From Bugula neritina (Eukaryota > Bryozoa > Gymnolaemata > Cheilostomatida > Bugulidae): DNA of 64,000 bases. The stretch's first letter is position 1. Each line of letters opens with the position of its first letter. Of the stretch, positions 11,782-22,136 are shown piece by piece. The notes under the pieces are model-generated. The model had not been told where the DNA came from. It searched no databases and saw nothing but the letters and a program-made list of their open reading frames with translations. A program made the translations under genes and the position numbers. The stretch lies in assembly GCA_964035545.1 (NCBI GenBank), contig OZ037765.1:23314004-23378003 (forward strand). Reading direction: 5' to 3'.

Positions 11782-13110
11782 TATACCAGTATACTATATT
11801 TCACTTGTCACTTGTCACTTGTCATAAAATATACCAGAAATAGACATTGCACTCAAAACAGCAATATTTGGAGGTAGGTTTCTAATAACTATAAATTATA
11901 TAAAATTATAAACATGGTGGTACACGCATAATCTAATTATGCATGCATGATATTTAATGAATTTATAACTTTTTAGAATATGTGGTAAACAACTGCAAAA
12001 TATATATTATACAAATCAGTCTTATAATCACTAGCTAATTTTATATATACTATATATAGTGCTCTTTGTGTTTTAAGATAAAAATATTAGATGAACAACT
12101 ATATGCTTGTCATGGCTATCATTTATATATACTAGTGCTGCATTTCTTGATTCAAAATTTTTAAAACCAAGAATTTAACAAGTTCAGAATCCTGAATGTA
12201 GTTCAGTGACATCTTTAGACACTCCAGAATTATCAATCAATTCAAAAAAGTGTTTGTTTGAAATGTCTTTAAATTCAGTTTTGATGCAAAATTTGCATTC
12301 AATATGTTCAGGACTTTGCTTTTCATAGCTTTTATAACTATAGCATCAAAATATGTAAAAATATAACTTGGCCATAGTATACAATTGCTTGGCTGGCATA
12401 TAGACCTGGCTCTCAGTGAGATATAGAAGGAGAAGGAGGGGGGAAGTATCCACGTCCTATATATGGCCATATTACAATATTTAATTTGAAATACAAATAT
12501 AGTAAATCAATAACTCAAATAATCAATTTAGCACACAGCATGTACCTATATAATGTAATTTACTTGTGAAATGTTATAACAGCTCATGTGGCATTATATA
12601 TGACATCATTGTGATTCATATTACATTGAGTAAAAAATAAATAATAAATATTATATATTATTTTATACCATCAATTGGCAGTTATTTCTTAAAATAAATA
12701 ATTTATTACTGTAATATAAGTGATATCATAATGAAACGCAGAGATTTTGTTTCAACTGCAGCTAGATATAATAGATGGTGTCTGAATATGTGCCTTTCAG
12801 CTTCTCTATAATATATACTTGCTAGGCAGTATTATATTCTTAAAATGCTGTAAATAATAACATGTTCAGTATCAAGTATTTCTTTTATATTCATTCATTC
12901 TATACAAGGAATTGCAGCAAACCTCAATTATGGAGAATAACGTATATTACTTAATCAAAAAGTTTACAGCACTCAGTTTATACCCTACCATGTTTATTAG
13001 TTACTGAAAATAACAGAACAGAAAATGCAGGGAACAGTAATACACTAGTTTATTTTGAAAAGAATATTTTCATCTGAACTTGATGTCAATCACAATTGCA
13101 ATTGAATTTG
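11782..13110. other. Upstream flank of FReD gene 2, partly shared with 41.8 kb
   Basis: TATATACCAG, CACTTGTCA repeats and ATAGACATTGCACT at 11780-11870 correspond to the complement of 41800-41880, upstream of FReD copy 5. The 5' flank was therefore duplicated together with the gene. No gene was seen. Confidence 0.5.
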
Positions 13111-13134
13111 ATTGGCTGGCAGAAAGTATAAAAA
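13111..13134 (+). promoter_or_regulatory. FReD gene 2 core promoter
   Basis: ATTGG (inverted CCAAT) is at 13111-13115 and TATAAAAA at 13127-13134. The conserved TCTACACTTGAGTCTGTG block follows from about 13153, and the ATG is at 13221. Spacing equals that of FReD gene 1. Confidence 0.8.
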
Positions 13135-13220
13135 CCAAAGAGTTCCCTATATTCTACACTTGAGTCTGTGTTGTAGAACTTTATATTCTTGTAGTTTACT
13201 GCATAGAAATCACTGGAAAC

Positions 13221-15255
13221 ATGCAAGTGTATATTTTATTTACACTCTTGTTAGCAGCTTCCCTTCATGCAGTAAGTATTATAGAGTTATTCTAAAGAAG
13301 TTATCTATAGCACATTTGACAATTTGTATATCACCATGTTATATAGATAATCTTCTATAAGGTTCCTGCGTAAATTATTGATAAATATAGCTTTGACTGC
13401 AAAGAGCAAATAAAAATAATTTTTAATTTGAGTCATTGATATTATATACTTATTTAGCATATGGTAACATTGGTAAGAGTTAGCAACAAAATCAAACCAG
13501 GAATATTAATTATAGTAATAATACAGACATACTCTCAGATCACAAAGTGTGGCTGTCTGCCTGCTACCATATATTCCTGGTCTTAATTTAATTGACATGC
13601 TTTTATATATTATTAGAAAATTAATTAAAATGTAAAGTTTCAATCCTTAAAAATACAGTTGAATATGAAGATACTTGGAAAATAATTCTTTTGCTACTAT
13701 ATACTAGCTGTTGTATACTGTGGCCCATTGTGTTTACAGCTGGAATGTGATGTAGAGAAGTATTGTGAAAAGAGACTGAAGACAAAAACTATCTGTAAAC
13801 CTACATCATGCTTAGATTTGCTGTGCCTTGGTCATAATGAGACTGGTGTTTACACCATCTACCCTACAGGACATGCTGACTCTTCAATTGATGTCTTCTG
13901 TGACCAGGAAACTGATGGAGGTGGATGGACTGTGAGTATTATTCTACTAATGCATTGTAAATAAAGCCTATAATATATTATTATAATAGTTAATAAAAAT
14001 GACATATGCTGGATTGCAGCATGCACAAGTTTCCATTAAATGAGCTCGTGTATACATCACATATATAATAATACAATAAAGTTAAATCATATATGATTTT
14101 CTCTTTACAAATCTTTTGTTTAAATATGCCAAACAATATTTTTTGTAAACAAAACAAAATAAAAAAATGACTTACTTTAAAATGCCTAATTGGTTAGTGT
14201 ATAGTTGCTATATATTTCAAAGCTATTTTCAATGTTTACATGGTAGGTGTTTCAAAGAAGAATGGATGGTTCAGTAGATTTCTACAGAGTGTGGGATGAC
14301 TACAAACTAGGATTTGGTAATCTGAGTGGAGAGTTCTGGCTTGGAAATGACAACTTGGTAGCTGCTCTGCAAGCCGCTGACAACAATGAGTTGAGGGTTG
14401 ACCTTGAAAGTTTTGATGATGAAACAGCTTATGCTAAGTTCAGCAGCTTCAATGTTGGTGATGAATTGACTAAATATTTACTCTCAGTTTCTGGCTATTC
14501 TGGGACAGCAGGTAAGTCTTCACTAAAAATAAATTCTTTCAGTATATGTCCCCAACTTACCTATTGCCCGCCATTTTTAAAAGCTGCTGATTACTTTCAA
14601 TATGTCACCTTGTTCTTGTAAAACCCAATGAGTCCTAATATAATTATAGGAGTTGTAAACTTTTGTCGATGAATTAACAAAATTCAATTATAATATATTT
14701 TATATAGCCAATTATTTGAACGCTGTATAGCCATTATTTAATTTCAAGATATCAGTACTGAATCAACTCTTACTCTAAAAGCCATTATCTTACAGAATTG
14801 TTGGTAAAATCTGCTTAATAAGTTGTTGTATAAAACATGTTGATTTTGAAATGGACAATTGATCAATCTGTATTACAGTGTTTTTATTGTATAGCTAAAT
14901 ACACTTTCACGTTTAGACTGATAATAATTTATGTCTATTGTAGGCCTTTAAATATAGCTTTTCGACGGTGGTGTATAGTACTAATATTATTTCATTAATT
15001 TTTTTAGGAAACAGTTTTACTAATCACAGCGGGAAAAGATTTTCAACAAGAGATCGTGATAATGATGCTTACTCAGGTAGCTGTGCAGTTAGACATTATG
15101 GTGCCTGGTGGTATAACACCTGCATAGCTTCTAATTTGAATGGCAAGTACTACTACAGTGCTCAGAACACCCATATTGATGGTGTTGTTTGGGTCGAGTT
15201 CAAAGGTACATATCCTTTGAAGACAACAGAAATGAAGATTCGACCAAGTTTGTAA
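13221..15255 (+). CDS. Secreted fibrinogen-related domain protein 2 (intact, 4 exons)
   Basis: Exons: 13221-13271, 13740-13931, 14247-14511, 15008-15255 (stop TAA), 756 coding bases, 251 residues. Donors are GTAAGT, GTGAGT and GTAAGT, acceptors TTACAG, TGGTAG and TTTTAG, phases 0, 0, 1. Exon 1 is the signal peptide ([17 protein letters not shown]). Exon 2 is the Cys-rich N-terminus ([14 protein letters not shown], sequon [18 protein letters not shown]). Exon 3 starts [16 protein letters not shown] and exon 4 contains [21 protein letters not shown] and [14 protein letters not shown] matches the calcium loop of the family. It probably acts as an extracellular recognition lectin. An AATAAA lies at 15330-15335. 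Closest in structure to gene 1, on the opposite strand. Confidence 0.9.
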
Positions 15256-15339
15256 AGTTGGATGTTGCTTTAATCAATATACACCACTCATTGTAGTACA
15301 TATAACTCTTACTGTTTTGTTTTCCCAGCAATAAATTAC

Positions 15340-16520
15340 CAATTTTGCAAAATTCAAACACTAAAGATTTGTTCATGTTCTATTTTTGAGTGGAGCAATT
15401 CCATATAACATAAGGCATGAAACATTAACAACTTTGCAGTCTATTAAATAATCTATTAGGCCTACGCAATATAAAAATGACTAAGAATTAGGTCTCTATA
15501 GACTGGACCACCTGCATGCAAGCCTCCAAAGTCTGCGAATTTTGACAATTGAGATATAAATTTTATACACTTTTCTGATTTGTCTGTGTAGGTCCTAAGT
15601 GTTCATATAATGTAGATCGGAAAGTAATATTATAAGCAATTGTCAGTGTGAAAGAAGTGGAAAAATATTGAATGTTTATACAATTAATACTGCATGAGTT
15701 GATGGGTTAGTTATTGCTGCAAAACTCTGTTTACTGTTGTAGTTTTTCAAATATATGATTACACGTATTAGACTCACATATGGCTAAGCATGTGAGATGG
15801 GCAAATTCATAGCCTGCATATGCTGAAGAACATAATTATACATAAGTTATAATACATCAAATAAAACCCTTGTGTGGTATTTCAATTGAGTTTTGCAGAA
15901 TTGGTAACTTTTCAATAACAGCTTTAGATGTATCAACAGTGATTTACAGCTATAAAAATATACATACATACATATAACATAGTAGGCTCCATGTTGATTC
16001 TATCATCAAAAAATACTCTAGTTGCATAGAACATGCAGTGTTGAGTAAGAGCAAGTTTATACTCTGCATTGCATCCTATTTTAGGTTAGATCTATATTTC
16101 ATAAAGTTCTATAAGATGCCCTCAAGAGATTATGATAATGGCTGAAACTAAAATCTTCCATGTTGTTTCTTATTCTTACTATTAGGCTAATTATTAGAAT
16201 AGCAAGTGCTTGAGTTGTGTTTATACCTGTAATACTGGTGGTGTTGGTAGAAAAACTTGAAAATCAATTTATATATTAACTCCAATGTGATAAAAAAGCT
16301 GTTTCATGAAAATTTCATGTTTTATTCTAATATCAATTATTTATCATATTGGACAAACCGTTTGAGAGTCTATAGAGTGTAACATGCTGCCTATCCTAAC
16401 TTTTAAGACGAACATCCAAAACTGTATTTGAGTTGTGTATCACATATTATAATAGCTATATAACTGTCATCCATGCATTTAGAGTGGGTTATAATGGGTA
16501 GTCTAGCTACAAATAACACA
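15340..16520. other. Intergenic AT-rich DNA
   Basis: No coding, RNA or mobile element signal was recognised. Confidence 0.45.
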
Positions 16521-16524
16521 CATA

Positions 16525-17160
16525 GTGGTGACAATTTATGCAACAAAACAACCGATAGTAAACAAAACTGTAACTCATTCACCCAAGAAAACTAAAACAT
16601 CGAAATCTTTCAAGTGCCAAATCGAAACATCAAAACAAATAAACAAAATAAAAAATTTTTCGGCTCAAGATTTTAAAGAATGTGTAACAGATAAAGAAAA
16701 GGCTTCTGTAGAAGATAAAGCATTTTTGTTTTTCATGACACAAAAAAAACAAAAATCATTGATCGTCATTTCACCATGCCTCTACCTTTCAAACGCAAAC
16801 CACCACGAAAACAACAGCTTTAAAACTGCAAAAACCCGGTTCAACTCGCTGCTGAAAAAGTTCTCTAAGAACCAAAACTTAGAAAACCGGTACAAAAAGT
16901 TCATGGAAGACCTCATTAGCAAGGGTGAAGCTGAAATAGTCTCACAAGACGCAGCAAGCTATGGGGGCAGCACATGATACATATTAAATTTTGAGGTATG
17001 GCATTCGAAGAAGCCAGGCAAGATTAGAGTGGTTTTTGAGAGTGCTGCAAATACAGATGAAAAGTGCATAAACGACTATCTCATGACAGGTCCAGATTAC
17101 CTAAACAGTCTCATTGGTATCCTCCGCCGCTTCCACCAAAAACAAATTGCTGTTACAACT
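16525..17160 (+). pseudogene. BEL/Pao retrotransposon reverse transcriptase fragment
   Basis: Residues RYKKFMEDLISKGEAEIV, then after an in-frame TGA (16975-16977) WHSKKPGKIRVVF, NDYLMTGPDYLNSLIGILRRF. These follow the N-terminal RT region of BEL/Pao polyproteins (KKPGKIRVVFD, LLxGPDLxNSLxGVLxRF) in the same order. The catalytic YxDD part is absent, because similarity stops near 17160. No BEL LTR was seen. The fragment is dead. Confidence 0.75.
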
Positions 17161-17374
17161 GCGGATGGTGTTGACAGATGAGGCCAAACCCTATAGGTTA
17201 GGACCCGACGTCAACAGCATATTTGTTGCACTACGGGCTCTATTTGGCATCTCGGCTGTAGAAGCCCGAGTTCGCTTACAAGGGTTGCGGCGCGACCCAC
17301 GCACTTCCCTACAGGAACACGCCACCACGGTTAGACGGTTAGCACAAATTGCGTATACTGATACTTATGAATGA
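17156..17374 (+). pseudogene. Gypsy-type gag fragment fused behind the BEL fragment
   Basis: In the next frame, LGPDVNSIFVALRALFG followed by EARVRLQGLRRDPRTSLQEHA resembles a conserved core of Ty3/gypsy gag proteins (LxxxFG...EARxxLxxLRRDPxxSLQEHA). The frame ends at 17374 without zinc knuckles. It directly follows BEL/Pao RT sequence in a different frame, so two unrelated element pieces have been joined. Confidence 0.6.
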
Positions 17375-17572
17375 AGAATGGCTAACTAAACCTGGGCACC
17401 CACCCAGCATTTATTGTTACTCTTGGTGTCATTGCAGTTCTCCAATCAGATTTGATAAATGGGGTGGAGCTTAGTAGTGTGACCCGAATAGACTGGCATA
17501 TACTCAACTATTGTGACGTGTACACAAGTGCTAGTGAGTCAGAATCAGGCGCAAAAGCAAGACAGTAATAAG

Positions 17573-17830
17573 GGTATGAGAGAGAATAATAAGCATAAGA
17601 GAATGAATAATGTCTATAACAGAGCAAATAATAGGGGTATGAGAGTGCATAATGTAGGTATGGCACTGAATAATGAGCATAAAAGGAAGAGAAATAAGGG
17701 TATGGGAATGAATAATGACAGTATGAGACCAAATAATAGACCTAAGAGCACAAAAAATAAGGGTATGAGAGCAAATTATAGACCAATGAGAGCATTTTGT
17801 GAGCATATGAGAGAGAATAATGGTTAGATA
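17573..17830. repeat. Degenerate 21-bp minisatellite
   Basis: About twelve imperfect units of 21 bases with core AATAATARGGGTATGAGAG. Because the period is a multiple of three, the repeat stays open on both strands (plus 17513-17827, minus 17531-17884). The plus translation gives heptads such as NNRGMRV and NNKHKRM. Coding is doubtful. It occupies the place where exon 1 of FReD copy 3 would be expected. Confidence 0.7.
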
Positions 17831-18089
17831 CTTTATTATAAGCATATGAGATGCAATAATAGGGAATTTTTGACCATTTGGCACTCCATAGTCTGCCTGC
17901 TGTCATTTATTCCTGGTTTTATTTTAATTGCTGCTTGAAATTGACATGTTTTTATATATTATTAGAAAATTAATTAAAATGTAAAGTTTCAATCCTTAAA
18001 AATACAGTTGAATATGAAGATATTTAGAAGATAATTTTTTTTGCTACTATATACTAGCTGTAGTATACTGTGGCCCATTGTGTTTACAG

Positions 18090-19963
18090 CTGGAATGTGA
18101 TGTAGAGAAGTATTGTGAAGAAAGACTGAAAACGAAAACTCTCTGTAAGCCTACATCATGCCTAGATTTGCTGTGTCTTGGTCATAATGAGACTGGTGTT
18201 TACACAATCTACCCTACAGGACATGCTGACTCTTCTGTGACCAGGAAACTGATGGAGGTGGATGGATTGTAAGTATTATCCTACTATATAATCACTGTAA
18301 ATAACTCATCTAATGTATTATTATAGTGGTTTAAATAACAATGATATACGCTGGATTTAAGGAAGCACCATTTTCGATTGCATTGTAATAGTTTATTCAC
18401 AATTATAGCTTTGATATGCTGGACCTAATTTTTTACATACACAAATTAACATACTAAACATTAACATAATATGCTGTAAATACATGGGAAAACTTCACCT
18501 TGAGTTGCCTATTAACTTGTAATAATTATAGCTGTTTGCTGCCAAAACATATTTCTCACCTTCAATAAATGGTAGGTGTTCCAAAGAAGAATGGATGGCT
18601 CAGTAGATTTCTACAGAGACTGGAACAACTACAAACTAGGATTTGGTAATCTGAGTGGAGAGTTCTGGCTTGGAAATGACAAGCTGGTAGCTGCTCTGCA
18701 AGCCGCTGACAACAACGTGTTGAGGGTTGACCTTGAAAGTTTTGCTGATGAAACAGCCTATGCTAAATATAGCAGCTTCAATGTTGGTGATGAATCTACT
18801 AAATACATACTTTCAATTTCTGGCTATACTGGGACAGCAGGTAAGCCTAGGGCCACACGGTGCGTATTTTCGCATGCGAAAATTGAAATCACAAGTAGCA
18901 AAGGTGTCCACTGTGCGCGTTGAGAAAACCTTCGCACTTGTCGCTCTGCATTTTCAACGCAAGTGCGAATCGTCTCTGTCGTCGTCACCTAATTGGCTGG
19001 TAGCTATTCAGCGAGCCCAATTTCTTTATTTAGTGCTATATTCCAGTAAATTGCGTTTTATTGAAAGCGAGTGCGATTTAAAAATGAAAGTTTTATTTAT
19101 CACGCATCACTGACGCTACAGTGGACACCTTTGCTACTCGTGATTTTAATTTTCGCATGCGAAAATACGCACAGTGTGGCCCTAGGCTAAGTCTCTGTTG
19201 AGAGTATAAAAACTACCAATAAATATCATCAACTCGCCCAATACATGCTATTCTCCAAACTTTCTGGATATCTTCAATAAATTGGCTATTTCACATTGTA
19301 CCTTTCAATGCTGATAACATTTAATTTAAATAAGCGTTGTCAACTTATGGTTTCAATTGATAAACTTCAATTTACACATATTTTGTAGTTCATAAAGTTA
19401 AAATTTAATCACTATAAATTAAAGAAAAGATATTGGCACTTTGGTAACACTATAAGTATAGTATCTTTTACTATAAAGACTGTTGCATGCTTCCCAAACA
19501 TTCTATAAGTGAAATTTGGTAATAACCCGTAACAGTGTAACTGATAGAAGTTAATAGCATATATAAGATTAGGTTGAATGTATCTTAAAATTAGTAACAA
19601 TTACATTTTATATTGCATAACATGTTACAAGTTAACAAATTTTTTCAACCCATAAACCTCCAAACTATCCTACTATAATAATTATATTATTATATAACAT
19701 TGGATTTTTCAGGGGACAGTCTTATCACCAAACACAATGGATTCAGATTTTCAACGACCGATCGAGATTATGATGCATACAAAACAAAATGCACAGATAA
19801 TCATCATGGCTCTTGGTGGTATAATACATGCAGAGATTCTAACTTGAATGGCAGGTACTACTATGATGCCCAGAACAACAATATAGACTCTGTGAATTGG
19901 AGATCCTGGAAAGAGAATTATGCTCTGAAGGCAACAGAAATGAAATTCCGAGCAAGTTTTTAA
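18090..19963 (+). pseudogene. FReD copy 3, pseudogene (no exon 1; 13-bp deletion in exon 2)
   Basis: Exon 2 is 18090-18268, exon 3 18576-18840, exon 4 19713-19963. Exon 2 is 179 bases instead of 192. Compared with copy 2, 13 bases are missing between GACTCTT and CTGTGACC (about 18235), flanked by a short CTT repeat. The frame then reads through [11 protein letters not shown] to a stop at 18272. No signal-peptide exon or TATA/CCAAT block is found upstream, where retroelement debris and the minisatellite lie instead. Exons 3 and 4 are still open and encode a complete C-terminal fold (DRDYD, WWYNTC, NLNGRYYY), so the loss may be recent. A MITE sits at the start of intron 3. Confidence 0.85.
18845..19187. 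mobile_element. 343-bp MITE with ~75-bp TIRs, TAA target duplication (PIF/Harbinger-like)
   Basis: The ends are GCCTAGGGCCACAC and its exact complement. Inverted similarity continues for roughly 75 bases through a TTTTCGCATGCGAAAA palindrome and GTGTCCACTGT. TAA flanks both sides (18842-18844, 19188-19190). Removing the element and one TAA restores GCAGGTAAGTCTC, the ordinary exon 3 donor. A 3-bp TAA target is typical of PIF/Harbinger elements. There is no transposase inside. Confidence 0.85.
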
Positions 19964-21299
19964 AATGGAGTGAATTTTCATAAACAAATTTCATACATAA
20001 TAAATTTTATTATTATGTTTTCTCAGCAATAAATTACATTTTGCAAAAGTTAAACACTAAAGTTTTTTGATGTTTTCTTTTTAGGTAAATTTCTATGAAA
20101 TTCAACAAGCATGCAATCTAATAGATAATCTAGCTATGATAAAAGCTGATTATATACATATGTGCATTTGCCCTTTGCATGTAAGTCCTATTTAATTAGT
20201 AAAGTCACCAGATGGCATGCAATTTTCATTAACAAAGTCACCATGCAGATTGCATGCAATATTTCAGACTGCATGTTGAAAAAACTTAATAAAACTTACT
20301 GCATAAAGATGCACTGCTTGGAATATTCAGTTAATGCTTCTGGCAAATATTGCTTTTTAGGCGATATAATTATTAACATATGAGTATGTCATATAATCGC
20401 CAAAGTCATATCTAAATAACGATGTTTACAAGGAGCTATTACTCCTTTTGAGTATTATTCTGAAATCGGCCGATCAAGTTATCATAGCACAAAAATTTTT
20501 ACTAGTGGCTTTTGCAATGCAATGCAACTCGGAGAAATTTCAACCCGGCCAAATTGAATTTCTGACTGAAAATCAAGAAGGTATAAAGGCAACTTTACTG
20601 CAAAGGCTATTGCCGACATTTTATTAGATCTTGTTTAATTCTAACTATATAATAGTAGTTTGATTAAATGTATATATATATATATATAGTCAATTTGAAG
20701 AATGATATAGTTATCTGCATCTCACAGTGTGAGAACAGAGGTATGTGTATTTTACTGCTAATGTAAATCGTATCTTTTTTATGTTATTACTGTGAAATGT
20801 TGCAATATTTAGATTTTTTATATATTTGTTAAATTTACTTTAGTGCTGGTTCTGTTGTATACATCTTATGTTTTGTTTTTACAGTTTTCACAAGTTTTCA
20901 AAGGGTAAACAAAGGATTAAGAAAGGATAAATAAATGGGTAATAAAGTTATATCAAATCAAACATATAAACCCTGTCGAGACTCGGTTTGGCTTTGAGGG
21001 GCAGATACAATATAATATTATATATGCAACGTATGCAACCTTTGGTTTTATATTTGATTTGAATATAAATTATCATGTAAATTTACAGCCATTCATTCAT
21101 ATATACCTAAATTTGTATTTAATCACTATATTTTCTAATGAAAAACTTCCTCATCAGTTATTTTACGACATTTCTGCATCAAACTGAAGTTGTTCACCCA
21201 TTTTCTAGTTCAACTATTGTATAAATTACTCTAAACTGCCAATTCTCTTTAACATAAATATTTTAACATGCAAATTAATTGTGATGTATATATAATATA
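19964..21299. other. 3' flank of FReD copy 3; intergenic
   Basis: An AATAAA similar to that of copy 2 lies near 20028. A short TA run lies at about 20672-20690. Nothing else was recognised. Confidence 0.45.
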
Positions 21300-21427
21300 T
21301 GTAGTGTTAACCTACCAGGCTAAGCTCCAGCTCCAGAGTGTTCCTTGTTGGCTTTCCTTCGGCTATCACTTGTCAGTAGCTTTAGTACTTGTTAGCTTGT
21401 AGCTTGTCAACATCAGATCATCTTACA
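21300..21427 (-). repeat. 3' LTR of gag-protease element copy 1
   Basis: 128 bp, TG...CA on the minus strand. It matches 23838-23939 and the LTRs at 44561-44688 and 47080-47207. Confidence 0.85.
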
Positions 21428-22136
21428 TGCCCCCTCCTTACAAAAGAGAAGCAGGGCACAAGAGCACATTTTCAGAATACCAGAACACATATCTATATTA
21501 TCATCATCATGATGCTAATAATTCCACATGCCCTTTTCTTTTAAAAGAGAAGTGCAATCAATTCAAACAAAACTAGCTTTCAACTAATGCCCTTGAATAC
21601 TTAAACTTATTATGAAGTGGTTCAAAGTGGCTCAGTCCTAGATGTCGAATCCCACCTCCTCTCATTGCTAGCACTGTTGGGAAGAACAACGCCAAATTTG
21701 ACATTTATCATATTATCTGAAAGTGAAGTAGCAGCAAGGGTCAAGGCTGACTTCTCTTGCTAGCTTGCAGAGTCTTCTATGAGTTAAACTAAGGAACTCA
21801 CAGGAGCAGACAACATTATTAGCAATGTTGATGATGTCATGTCAGTCCGGAGGTCAAACCTCACATTTATCATATTATCTGAAAGTGAGATGTCGAGGGT
21901 CTGCATATAGACTACACTCGGCTCACACCCCGTGAAGCAACAGCGAGGGTCACAACTGACTTCTCTCGTCGGCTTACAGAGTCTTCCATGAGTTAAACTC
22001 ACGGGAGCAGACAACATTGTTGGTAACTGCTTCTGCCTGTCATTCCATAGTATTCCACTGCAATAATATGTTTATATCATTACAGTGAACATCAATACAC
22101 TTTTCCATATCTACAACACACATGTATCATTTTATA

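Noticed and set aside
18727-19113. 128-codon plus frame across exon 3 and intron 3 of FReD copy 3
   Set aside because: It is out of frame with the fibrinogen domain and runs through the MITE; a shadow frame.
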